DNA of 64,000 nucleotides, taken from NCBI GenBank assembly GCA_026745465.1, contig JACYXH010000409.1:717001-781000 (forward strand). Reading direction: 5' to 3'. Of the stretch, positions 24,064-35,350 are shown piece by piece. The notes beneath the pieces are model-generated. The model made no database searches and was not told the DNA's origin. It was given only the letters and a program-made list of their open reading frames with translations. Position numbers and translations under genes: made by a program. Origin of the DNA: Lota lota (lineage: Eukaryota; Chordata; Actinopteri; Gadiformes; Lotidae). Each line of letters starts with the position of its first letter. Position 1 is the first letter of the stretch.

Positions 24064-25546
24064 GCAGTAATGAGCTAAAGGAATGTAGCAAATCATTGAC
24101 CTCTCGTGTATTCCTGGTAGCGATTAATGCCCAATCCCTAATTAGAAGTTTATTTTCCTCAAGTGTAATGAGAATCGTCTAAACTCCGACAGGAGTTGCG
24201 TGGCACGGAGTCGCTGTATCGATTCTGCCTTAAAACATTCATGAATATTGATCTTGAACAATGAATAAAACATTTATTCCTACTCCATTCATCCATGTCT
24301 CTGAATGAGAGTAATAATAGAATCCAGACCAAGTCTTCCAACTTCCTGACACTAACATCACCTGGTGTTGATTTAGCTGTCATTTAGACATTTAGCTTAG
24401 CTACCAGTGAGCCTGAGAACAATCAAAGCTATAACATTTGGATCCAAATGTTAATTCATTGGAGAAATAAGTTAGAAACAAGAATCTTTTGAATTAATAA
24501 AAATTTAAATGTAAATGTAATTTGAAATAATTACGAAATGTAATATTTATATCTCTCCATCATCAAACATTTGCATCCAATACGATAAATGTCAACGCTG
24601 GGAATTTTGTTAGTTGGGCTACACATGGATTTGCTGAAACTCATATAACCTAACTTTCAAAACGTTTTCTTTCTAATGAGAAAATCTATTCTCGGCAGTA
24701 TAAATAAAAGGACATTGCGAAAAACCAAGAAAAGCTATCCACTCATGATTCAATAAAAAGGTTTGATGTGCTCTAATGGAGTCTCACAGTGCCGACTCCA
24801 TTAGATGAGCTGTAATATAGTTTAATGCATTGTCAGATAAAAACACACCTCATCCCGTTGTACCACAGCCATTGCTGCTCTCTGCTTCTCCTAACACCCC
24901 CAGATGCCACTGCACTACAACTCCCCAAATCAGCTCTTCCTGTGGCCAATGAAAGCCCTGCATGTTATGTAAAACACATCCTTGTTTTGAATCATCATTA
25001 CTCTCCCTCATATAAAAACGATTTGAAACAATCCTACATGAAAATGTTCGAACAAACTGCCTAATCAAGCATAATCCAGCGTTTTCCATTTCTTATTTTG
25101 TTATTTGTTAAACCTTTGATGAACTGAGAAGATCTCTCTCTTTATTTTATTTGTTCATCATTTTGTATACATTTTGCATACATTAGAGTAGGTAACTTGT
25201 ATTGATGCTTTGGAAAATGAAGTTAAAACGTACACAAAACCCCCAATATCCATATATATGTTTTTTATCCTGTAGCTGAAGTGAGCAAAATACGTGATGA
25301 AGCACCCAAATCAGCGGTGATTAACCAGGGGGGGTTACACGCTTTGGCTAAGTACTGTCTCCGACGACAGAGGTCAGGAAGACTCGGAGGACGCCAGGTA
25401 CCTCGCTACAGAACCAGGTCAAAGGGGAGCTCGTCTATTAACACAGGGGAAACTTGCTCGACGCATCCTAATTGCCACTTTAACCTTTTGCTGTCAGAGC
25501 CGTTCTGTCACACTTGGATGCAAGCGAGTATGAGGGGAAGGATGGT
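24064..25546. other. Single-copy noncoding DNA
   Basis: AT-rich unique sequence. From 25270 on it is GC-richer, and a plus-strand frame of 189 codons (25281-25850) runs through the poly-G and CA repeats. No domain is recognisable, so I do not call a gene. Confidence 0.42.
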
Positions 25547-25660
25547 GGGGGGGGGGGGGAGGGGGGGGGGGGGGGGGGAGGGGGGGGGGGGGGGGGGGGG
25601 ACGACGACGACACACACACACACACACACCCAAAGTCTCACACACACCCAAAGTCTCCAA
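25547..25660. repeat. Poly-G / (ACG)3 / (CA)n compound repeat
   Basis: Fifty-four bases that are G except for two A interruptions, then ACGACGACGA, a CA tract (25611-25630) and a duplicated ACACCCAAAGTCTC unit. Confidence 0.93.
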
Positions 25661-25950
25661 GCCGGTACGTTGCAGCCAGGCGTTACTCCGTACCATTAAC
25701 CCTTTGTTAACGGCTAGGCGGCGCCTGGTTAGTACACCTCTAGAACAATGTTCTGAAAACAGACATGACAGGCCTCACCCGGGTCCTCACCCTTCTCATC
25801 CCTTCTCATCCTCATTCCCGATTGCAATCTTTTGTCCCCTAGGTGAATAATGTGAATAATGGACGAGCTGCTTCAAAGTGTACAAGGAGCGCACGTGCAC
25901 GTGCACTTATGTGGATGAGAGTGTGTGCATAAGTACCCTTGCATGCAAAC

Positions 25951-25990
<40 letters not shown>
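25951..25990. repeat. (AC)n tract
   Basis: About 20 CA units. Confidence 0.97.
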
Positions 25991-25992
<2 letters not shown>

Positions 25993-26025
25993 TACACATA
26001 CAGACACACAGACCTTTGGTGGTAG

Positions 26026-26039
26026 CCAATAGAGGGCAC
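26026..26039 (+). promoter_or_regulatory. CTCF core-like motif
   Basis: CCAATAGAGGGCAC matches the vertebrate CTCF core consensus (CCASYAGRKGGCRS) at 13 of 14 positions. This is a sequence match only; occupancy is unknown. Confidence 0.4.
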
Positions 26040-27716
26040 AATTGTGCTGCTACCCTCCTACCCCAGGCCAAATAGTAAAAAGCTACTGGAAAGGAAATGC
26101 AAAATTCTAATTTTTGTAATTACTTTTCCAATACACACCAGAGGAGTGTTGAAGATATATGCAGGCCCAGAGATTCCCCATTGACCATTGAAATTAACTG
26201 TTTTGGCAAGTTGATCCAGCTAAATAATCTTCACGTGAATGGAATTTGAATAGCGAATGGAAACTGGACTTGTGTAGCCATGGAAACAAGAAAGTCAACA
26301 TCTTTTTTATTCAAAAAACGAGGATACATTTGTCATTCATGCAGCAGTTGGAAGGCACTGCTAAACGAGAAGCAACATTTTGAAATGCAACGTCTGGTTG
26401 GTAGGTGCTCTTGCTGACAGAGTAGACTTCCCTTGATTTAATAAGGGCTCCGAACCGCCTGGAGACAGGAGAAGGAAGATGAAATGAAAAAGTAATCAGA
26501 TAAAATGTTCAATCAATGTGAATCTCGATTAACATTAAACATTCACATGTAGTCATTGAGCGGCCGCTGGTATCCAAAACCACTCACAAGCGAGACTGAG
26601 ACCCATAGAAAGTTAAGTCGCAACTAGCATCCTTCCAAAGTGCAGCACAACCCCCAAAACGCTTTTAAACAGCTTGACAGAATGCAGAGTAACTCACAGA
26701 ACCAGAAATGCTTCCAATAGGTATGCGGCATCCATATATTATTTTTTTACATCCCCCTATGAGTCCCTCTTCCCAAATTCACACCTAAACCGCCATGTTA
26801 GCCTAATGTAAAGCGTTGCATCGTTTCATGTGCATTGAATTTACACTGACTGTCTTCCCTTCAGTAATTTAGAAAAACAACGCACTTTATGGTCAGTATT
26901 TATTATTTAAGTCTTTGATCAGTACAGAGTTTACCTCATTAAACCAGATTTACTCTACTTTCAATGGAAAAGGGAATCTCTCATTTCCCTGTTCAACCAT
27001 TTTCAACAGATTTGGAGACGTTTGTTTAGATGGAGTAGTTCATGACTTTTACTCATTAAACTCTGGAATCCACATTAGGACCATCACATCAGCTACGTAT
27101 ATATGTGATTGATGAATACAGAGCCTGGCAGACCCTAAATATGAATGTTATGAGTGAAACTCTATGGTGAAAATGCTTCAGTTGAAGTGCCCAGCCAAGG
27201 AAAAAAGAGATGATGCATTACAGAAAGGGGGGTCTAGGATACTCACGTCATGACAGTCTCCCCGAGCTTGGGTGAATTGACAAGTTGAACAACATGGCCG
27301 TTTAACTGAAGAGTACAACGCAACACATACTGGTTGCATAGAAAGTTGATGTTACGTATTTTCTACGCAAGCTAGCACTGGTTTGTGCTGCACAGCTACA
27401 CAGTTTCTTGCCTAGGTCAGGGTTGCTGCATGCGTTTAAGAAGGTTTTTGGTGCACATTTCATTTTTCAATATTTTTATGAGGTGCTATAGATGCAACAT
27501 AAATGCTTCTACAATGTACTGTTTCTAGCCCTACGCTGCATTGCATTGGAAATTAATTTACTTTTTGAACTGCTGCGCAACTACAAAACCAGTATGTAGG
27601 AGGCATCAGCTATGCTGACGTGACTGTTTTGGTGTGAATTAGGAGTTTACATGATTTACCTCTTTAGAGAAAATGCAAGAAAAACATTAACGCTCAGCAA
27701 GTGGTACCACTCACAG

Positions 27717-27730
27717 CCACAAGGGGGCAT
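27717..27730 (+). promoter_or_regulatory. CTCF core-like motif
   Basis: CCACAAGGGGGCAT agrees with the CTCF core consensus at 12 of 14 positions, on the same strand as the motif at 26.03 kb. Sequence match only. Confidence 0.3.
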
Positions 27731-30487
27731 CTTCCAAAGTTATGCAATGGAGGCCTTCAACTTGGAATGGGGTCTCTATCCTTTTGGTCACACGCTTTAC
27801 AATGAATGCCTCACACTCACCCATCAAAAGATGCAAGTTCGTACAGCAATGCTAACTGGGAAACTATGTTTGTTAAGGTACCAAGGGTCAGAAGGGTCAA
27901 ACTAGCTCAGGTTAATGTCCACCGCAACCCATTCAACCTCCTGAGCAAAACTTAATAGAGGTGGACAAATAGCAAACTAAATGTTCAAATTCCTGCCATA
28001 CAAAGTTTATCAAGGTCTTAGGAACAAGCAAGAACCTTAGAAAGGGTATCCTAGAAAGTGTGGCCTAGTCTATTATAATGATGAAATTCATCATTCATCT
28101 TTAGTTTTTCAATGCTCATTATTATTCTTAAACGGAATTGACTTCACTTAAGTATGCAGGTAGTAAAATAAACTGTAGATACGATAGCGATGAGAAATCG
28201 AAGTCCAGATAAAACACCCACCATCACATTGAACTCAGCAGGTAGACCATGTTTTTGTCTTTGAAATTCATTACATTTCATATTCATTGATGTTTTTTGG
28301 TTTGCCTTGGACAATTCAACAGAGCGGGATTTTTCCTTAAACTAAATGTCACAAAGGTATTCAAGCATGAAATGTCAGACTAATTCAGGGCACAGACGCA
28401 CAATGTGGGCTTGCAAGGGAAAGAGAGTAACTTCAATATACAGGGCAATTAATCAAATTGAAAAGGTAGAACAGGCCAAAGCGTCAATGTAAAAACAAAA
28501 AACAAATGGTGTGTGCACACATAGCTCACATTGATTTTGTAACAGAAAGTCTCCATAAATCTTTCCCTGTTTGTACACTCAAACCAACAGCATGGTCTGA
28601 TTCAATGGCCAAAAGACTAAATAGGTTTCACAGCAACACATCAACACGCACAGTCAGTCTCCGTTGGCAATAGTGTCAATGGATTATCAACAAAGGCATT
28701 GCTTCCAGATTTTAAGGGGAAAATTAGTGCTACTAGAGATGTACAATATGACAATATAGCAGGTGAACAATCTAAATGTATTACGCTCCCGACTATCTTG
28801 CATGAATAAAGACGACAATAATGGATTTCATTATAAAATCTCAATGATCTAGGTGCCTATATATATATAAAAAAAATGTATTATAAATGTCATTGTTCAG
28901 AATTATTAGACTAATTAAACAGAATTGTATTGTCGTCATAAAATGTGATTCGCATTACACCATTCAACGTTATCAAAGCTTGATTATTGATTATTCTAAA
29001 ATCTATGTCTAAAACGCACGGCACTCGTATGCGTATTTTTATGCTTGAAATTGAGGTAAACCAAAAATGTGTGATTAAGCATTCAGCGCCCCAGGTGATA
29101 GAGCGAGAGCAAGCAGCCTGGCTGGTATTTAATAGCAAATGCCTTTAACTGTACTTAATAACTGCAAGGGAACAATGTGTGTGTGTGTGCCATTCACAGT
29201 GTGCTGATACACTGCATGTGTAATTGCAATGTTCCCAAGCCAAGCAAAAACAAGGGGAGCTATAACTGAAAAAATATTATTAAGCATATATTTACCGATT
29301 ATTTTACCTCAACTGTGGTCCCTAAATCATAGCCAGTCATTTTAAATACATAGCAAATGCATATACGCATATGTGTGGCGTCTAATATAGAAAAAAATAT
29401 TACCATTCAAATTAATTAATCACGCTCATTAAATTACAATTAATGGCAAACTAAAATGAGCAAAGCACAATGTTGTTAACAGTCTCTCATTTGCTCATTC
29501 TTACTGTATTTGATTTAGCCTTTTTTCCACCCCTGCATCCAACTAATTGACATAAATCTAGCTGGTGATGCTCTGTGGCAGGAGCTAGTGAATGGGAATA
29601 CAGAGACGTCATTATGTCTTAATAGGCTTTGAGATGTTATTTGCTGCTGTGTCAAACCAAAGTTAAGCCACGTTCACACGCAAGCCAAATCAAGACTTCC
29701 ACAGAATATTAGAAAGTTCAACAGTTTGGAGAGCTCTCACTCCTTTACTTTCACTCTCACTTATCATCATGATGTATGGCTACAGGATGATTCTTCAAGC
29801 TTCCAACGTCTGTGCTACAGCGACTATAGCAGAGTACAGCAACACAAGTACACTTTGCAATGTAAATGTGCATTTAAATGTTTTTTTATGTACTTTTACA
29901 AAGTACTGTCCAAACACTGTAGAGTAAATGATAGAGATAAATCTACCTCCCAGAATTGTTCCCAACAAAACAATATACATTACTACAGAGAGCCATGCTA
30001 TTAGAATAGCCATTAAACATAAACATTAGCGAGACGTTTAACTGCTTCAATAGGAGATTAACCTTTAGCGCACATGTAATTACTCAGAAGTACTGTAACA
30101 CTTTGGAGGCTGATTCAAGTTTCCCAGCCTGCAGTGCAATCCAACGCATATAGGTTTCATCAGTGTGAAATAATCAGGTTACAGTGGGTGCACTTTGGCT
30201 CCCATCATTAGCACTCAGATGAATATTAAATAAGGGGGAGGGCTGTTCTGAGTAAGCACACATCCACCTAGTGCTGGGTGGATCTTTCCATGCTTTACTT
30301 ATGCAAGATTCCCACCGAGCTTTGAAAACATGTCATGTAATTAGTATCTGCCAATTTATATAAATCTGTAAAACAATGTCTTATTTGATATTCATATGTA
30401 CATACTTTTTTTTAAGGAGGAGGTTACTTTTATCCTGATCAATTTCTTTATTTCAATTTCATGACTTTTTTTCAAAGATGAGTAAAT

Positions 30488-30518
30488 CGTTCTGCAATAT
30501 TCGCAGTATTGCAGAACG
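30488..30518. repeat. Perfect 31-nt palindrome
   Basis: CGTTCTGCAATA and TATTGCAGAACG are exact complements around the 7-nt loop TTCGCAG. Confidence 0.95.
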
Positions 30519-31073
30519 AGTGCAGGACCTGTTTAAACTAGAAGGCATTCATGGAACTAACTCACCTGCTTGCTTGGAAATAAACACACACATCCTTTGT
30601 TGCTGATAATACTTTGTAATGTCTATGTGCTCTTTAAAAATAATTATCCATTAATTTCCCCATTAAATATTTAAACTTTATTTTGGATAAGCAATATTAT
30701 ATTATATTCTTATTAGAAAGTTATCTTTGAAGTTCGCCTTCACCGTTGGAAACAAGAATGGTTTTGAAAATAACCATTATACATAATGCATGCATCTCAC
30801 CAAAGCTTTCATTCTGCTTCCGGCACATTAAGAGAGTTTCAATTTAAGTGTAAAAGCCGTTTTGGTCGGCCCATGTGGTGGGTTGTTCTGGTAACGACGC
30901 AACCCCGGTGGTGGAGATTTCCCTGGGGACACGAGCGATCATCCGGCACTAACCCTCAACTTTATTCTAACTTGAATCTGAGATGGAGATGTCTGGGGAA
31001 CTGATCCTCACTTTGAATATGTTTTTGATTAATGGTAAGTACCTAAGATGTGAAATGTGCGTTCTAACGGGGT

Positions 31074-31095
31074 GGGGGGGGGGGGGGGGGGGGGG
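31074..31095. repeat. Poly-G run of 22
   Basis: Uninterrupted G tract followed by GC-richer unique sequence to about 31190. Confidence 0.95.
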
Positions 31096-31286
31096 CTGCA
31101 GTTGCCTCGGATCAGCATGCGGAGGCCACAGCGATCTCAGATCTCTCAGAGCTCTCTCTCAGGTCTGACGCTGGAGGCCACACAGCTCATACACACATAT
31201 GGAGTCTAAATAAACAAAGACATTGATAAATTAAAATTAAAATTAATTTCACAAAGGAAAGACGAACAGAAATAAATCCTAGAAGT

Positions 31287-31390
31287 TGATAGATAGAATG
31301 ACATATAGATAGAACAACTTATATAGATAGGTAGATATCTGTCTATATATAAAAAGATAGATGGATAGATTTGCAGATATGCAGATAAAC
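31287..31390. repeat. Degenerate (GATA)n tract
   Basis: Scattered AGATAGAT and CTGTCTATAT units; old and interrupted. Confidence 0.75.
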
Positions 31391-31450
31391 ATCCCTACAT
31401 ATAGAGGGAATTGCATAAAGGAATGAATAACAAGATGATGAAAGTTACAG

Positions 31451-31535
31451 ATTTACTGTGTAAAGAAGCTGTGTAAATTTACTGTGATAAGAAGCTGTGT
31501 TTCATTACGAAACACAGCTTCTTATCACAGTAAAT
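31451..31535. repeat. Perfect 59-nt palindrome plus direct repeat
   Basis: 31477-31535 has two 27-nt arms (ATTTACTGTGATAAGAAGCT onward) that are exact complements around the loop ATTAC. The left arm is also directly repeated just upstream (31451-31474: ATTTACTGTGTAAAGAAGCT and GTGT), so the same text occurs twice forward and once inverted. Confidence 0.97.
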
Positions 31536-32076
31536 CTGTAAACAAGGCCCGTAGACAGTTAGTGACCAATATACAGATAGAACTGCTGCAGTGTCTTTGG
31601 GGCGACAGGTCATTTAAGCAGACATTGATAAACGAGTCAACTGAAAAATTACGCTCAGACAGAGTCTGGAAACCAATCTGAACTTAATGAATCATGTGCT
31701 CATAATGTCGAGGTCAATAAGACAAAATACTGCAACCACAGGGTAACTACAAGGGAAAGAAAATGTTCGGTCAATTTGCAACTAATTTTCTTCTGATTGA
31801 TTTTCCGATAAATCACTTCCCCAGAAAAAAAGGATGAAGAAATTGGTAAGCTGAACGGATGTAAGGTATGCTTCGATGGCTAGGTGTGATATTTATCTAC
31901 TTCAGCCCAGAAAATAAGATGCCGATAACTTAGAGTCCAGGATCTTTCCAAATGAACATTTGATGAATTGTACTTGGGTGAGCGTGGTTGTCTTGTATCG
32001 ATGCCAAATGAGTTGAGATAGCCAAGAATAGGGGCCATGATAAGTGACTAGCGGTGTTTCAAAAGGGGTGATCTCT

Positions 32077-32265
32077 ATTTTAGCAATTATAACAGACACT
32101 TTTATCCCTAGCGACTTATGGGGAATTCAGATACATGTCATTGAGGAGCAGGTAGGGGGTTATAGGCACTTTGCTCAAGGATACTTACAGGTAGGTTGCG
32201 GGCAAGGGTGGGATGGAACCCAGAACCTTTCGGCTAGAACCCATAGCCAGTACACTATCCTGACC
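32077..32265 (-). mobile_element. tRNA-derived SINE, full length
   Basis: On the minus strand: GTCAGGATAGTGTACTGGC, AGCCGAAAGGTTCTGGGTTC, a B-box-like region, GTATCCTTGAGCAAAGTGCC and a tail containing CGCTAGGGATAAAAGTGTCT. All family parts are in order. Confidence 0.8.
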
Positions 32266-32504
32266 TCAACAGTAAAACAATAAACACTCGCTGAAAGGGT
32301 CGGGGACTGCACAGACACACATGTACCTACTAGTGTGGCACCATCATGCCCGTGGCCAGCTATGAGGTCACCGAGACCTAAAGACAGAATTGGAAACTAA
32401 ATACAACTGTATAAAAAATCTGTGGTTGAGAACTTCTCCGAGATGAGTGCATGCTTACTTCAGTTTAGACGTGTTACTTTGTGTCCGCCGTGTGTGACAT
32501 CTAG

Positions 32505-33020
32505 AGCTGTCAATATTCTTCTATAATCCCATTCGAATTTCATTCCTCATTATTTTTAATATTCTAATTACATTCGAATTTGTCATTTCCACATTTTGCC
32601 TATAATTAATATTCATTATTTACCTATACACTGTATACACAGCCTTATGGATTGGCAATGCCACTATCAGCATGTGGTTGTTACGTGTTCTGTCCACTAG
32701 AGTGCATTCAGATTTTTTTTTTGCTAAGTAAATAATAATAATATTACGCACATAATTATAATTATATTAACGCTGCCTCTCGACAGCATTAATATAATTA
32801 GCTGCGTTGTCCGTGGTGATGGAGAGCACTGACTCACGATTAACGTTTGAGGTCCTTTTAACTTACAGTGAATGGGATTGTCCGTTGTGATATCATTTTT
32901 TCGTTGTGACAAAACAATAATAACAAATCATTGAGTTGAGTTGAGTTTTTTTTTCGCTCTAGCCAGCGAATAAATCAGTTCAACCAATCGCATTTGGGTA
33001 TCTTTGTCATAGTCACCATG
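32505..33020. mobile_element. Possible degenerate hAT-type DNA element
   Basis: It begins with AGAGCTGTCAATATTC followed by ATTCGAAT-rich text (CCATTCGAATTTC, ACATTCGAATTTG), which resembles the start of many non-autonomous vertebrate hAT elements. A 17-bp-arm hairpin lies at 32759-32800. The right boundary and an 8-bp target duplication are not resolved. There is no transposase frame. Confidence 0.3.
32759..32800. repeat. 42-nt hairpin
   Basis: TAATTATATTAACGCTG pairs with CAGCATTAATATAATTA (one mismatch that can pair as G-U) around an 8-nt loop. Confidence 0.92.
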
Positions 33021-33638
33021 GGCACTGTAACGTTACATGTTGTTCAACATGGCCGAGGTAACAGCCTATTTACGTTTCTCAAAACAGTGTTCTTACTGCA
33101 TTCGTAGTGGTCAACTACTAGAAAGGGCGGAGGATAAGCTCGTCTTCACTAGGCTATATAGGTTGAGTATTCCATCCGTTTGGCCTTTCACCGGTGCGAT
33201 GAGTATAGGAATATGCTACATATTTGCATTGCGACTGATGTAAGTAGTTCTTAACGTGTGTGAAAACTGTATTGTTCATCAGGTGGGACGTGCAAAATAA
33301 TAGGATTTTTCAGACCCTGGCTATGGCTCTGGGCACCATATCACAATAACTGGCTGGGCACCAACATGGACCACCAGGTCACGTCACGGAGAGACTCATC
33401 AAAACATTGATATTGTCTGGCAGTCTGAAGCCTCATATGGCAATGCTCCGTGCCATGGATGCACACGCTAATGTGACGGAATTCACAAATATGTGATGTG
33501 GTTCGAATTTGAATGTGACAACCCAGCAGTCCGTGAATTAATGCAACGACATTTATAAATGTTTTATACATGTGCTTCGTATGCACATTAAAGCCCTTAA
33601 AAACGCAAATCGTCGACATGTGCAGTTCTTTCAAATGT

Positions 33639-33640
<2 letters not shown>
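33021..33640. other. Single-copy noncoding DNA
   Basis: Unique sequence. A 68-codon frame (33037-33243) ends beside TGTAAGTA, a donor-like word, but no acceptor or homologous protein is recognisable, so it is not called an exon. Confidence 0.35.

Positions 33641-33688
<48 letters not shown>
33641..33688. repeat. (GT)n tract
   Basis: Twenty-four uninterrupted GT units. Confidence 0.98.
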
Positions 33689-33690
<2 letters not shown>

Positions 33691-34970
33691 CTCTGAAGAT
33701 TTTTGAGAACATTGAGACTCCAAACCTCTCTACATGGCTGTTGATGTGAAGTTTCCTCCCACTGTTCTCCAGCAAGGGTTCCTCTGTCAGACCCCCTGCT
33801 GTTGTTAATGAAGGACTGCATCCCAAGGAGAGCTGAACATTAACGTTGCTCTGTCGCTCGCTCCGATCACATCAGGGTGGATGCCACAAACACGACCCAC
33901 TTGGGGCTATTTCATTAGCATGTGTTTCAAACTTAAAACTACTTTTTCCAACAGGATACTATCCCAGAGGGATTGTCACATTACACAACTACATTACAAT
34001 AAAAAAACGTTTTTAGGTCTTTCAAAGTTCTTTCTTGGAGTAGGAGTTGTTTATTGGAGAGTGGGTGAGTTATTTTAGATTCTACTATTATAAAAGCCTC
34101 TTTACCACCTACGACAATTGTTACATTACTGTTGGGATTTGAACTAACAGGAGGCCATGATGTTTTTTATAGCCGGTACTTGTTTTGCCCTTGAAAGACA
34201 GCGTTAATCAGGCAGGGGAAGCCTTTTTGTTCCGTTTAGCAGTCCATCTTGCGGTCGGCGAAGGTGGAGTAAAGAAGCATTTTATTTTTGACATGGCTCC
34301 AAAATCATTGAAGGGTTAAGGAGCGGGGAAAAGGAGCGGGGAAAAGTGATGGCTCAGCGCTGAGCTGTGTGGTTTCTTTGTTACAGTAGCTAGCAAGCGC
34401 CTCATGCAGTAATCCTCATAATCCATGACAGCTCCCTGCTATCTGAATCAATACAGCATGTTAGGGAGAACCCTCTTACCGAAGAGTGGCCCTAAAATTA
34501 GCACCATAGATCTCACTTTCTCACTGTATTTATATTTTGAAAACAAAATACAAAAAGACAGGGAAGGAATCATGATTGAACACCTAGACACTCTTGCTTA
34601 GATGTCGTATCAGGGACTAATACTACTATGAATGGACATATGTCCTATACTTCAAGCTGAAGAGCTAGCTTACGTTATACATGTTGATGTGTTTGTATAG
34701 AGTGGGGTTTGTTGTGGGAATGCACACATGCTACGCTTGGTTATTTTTTCAGCAAATATAAGATGCATAAATCTATGTCATACGTAAAGGTTACCTTGCA
34801 CACAAATAGTGTTTCCTATAGTAGGCAGTATAGTAGCATAGTTTTAACATGCATTTACTGTAATAGCAAATCTCTGCCTGTCTGCCTTTTTTTTATTGGG
34901 TTGGGTTTATGTAATATTTCAAAGTAACTGTCTTTTTGAACAGCTCATTTTTTTTATATCATTCACCTAG
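33689..34970. other. Single-copy noncoding DNA
   Basis: Unique sequence with one short tandem duplication (GAGCGGGGAAAAG twice, 34319-34347). Nothing else recognised. Confidence 0.4.
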
Positions 34971-35160
34971 GCATCAGGATATTGTAAAAGTAATGAGTGT
35001 TCGACTCTCAGCCGAAAGGTACCGAGTTCGATCCCCAGTGTCCACAGCCTGCTGGCTCTAGGAAACTCTGAGCCAGAAACCACCTACCACCTACCTGTCT
35101 GAATTCCGTGTAAAATGCTTTGGATAAAAGTGTCTGCTAAATAACTAACCGTTAGATATG
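34971..35160 (+). mobile_element. tRNA-derived SINE, full length
   Basis: GGCATCAGGATATTGTAAAA (A-box region), CTCTCAGCCGAAAGGTACC, GAGTTCGATCCCCAGTGTCC (B box), then the 3' tail with GCTTTGGATAAAAGTGTCTG at 35117. This copy retains the best-preserved tail in the window. Confidence 0.82.
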
Positions 35161-35270
35161 AATGTAAAAGATTACAGGAAATATATTGCAAGAGGAAGAT
35201 TCCTTAATAGAAGGAAGATTCTTCGTTTGTTTAGTTATGCATAACGGATGCTTTTGTTATCTTGACGTCT

Positions 35271-35350
35271 CAGGTAAATGCAGTGTAAGATGCTTTGGAT
35301 AAAAGTGTCTACTAAATAACTAACCGTATAAATGCAATGATTGCAGGAAA
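35271..35350 (+). mobile_element. Duplicated SINE tail
   Basis: GCTTTGGATAAAAGTGTCTA starts at 35292, 175 bp after the same text in the preceding SINE. Sequence beyond the tail (CTAAATAACTAACCGT, then a related ATTGCAGGAAAC) is also shared, which indicates local duplication rather than a separate insertion. Confidence 0.7.

Larger units (their letters stand above)
26040..31073. other. Five kb of single-copy AT-rich DNA, no gene
   Basis: The longest stretch in the window without microsatellites. Many TAATTA, ATTAAT and ATTTGCAT-type words occur, notably at 29050-29160 and 29390-29560. No open frame over 100 codons exists and no splice-flanked exon could be supported. It has the look of a regulatory gene desert, which is inference. 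Confidence 0.45.

Noticed and set aside
25281-25850. 189-codon open frame
   Set aside because: A third of it is poly-G and CA repeat; the remainder shows no domain.
33037-33243. Possible first exon ending near GTAAGT
   Set aside because: The peptide matches no family I know and the region borders a likely hAT remnant. A lone donor-like word is weak evidence.
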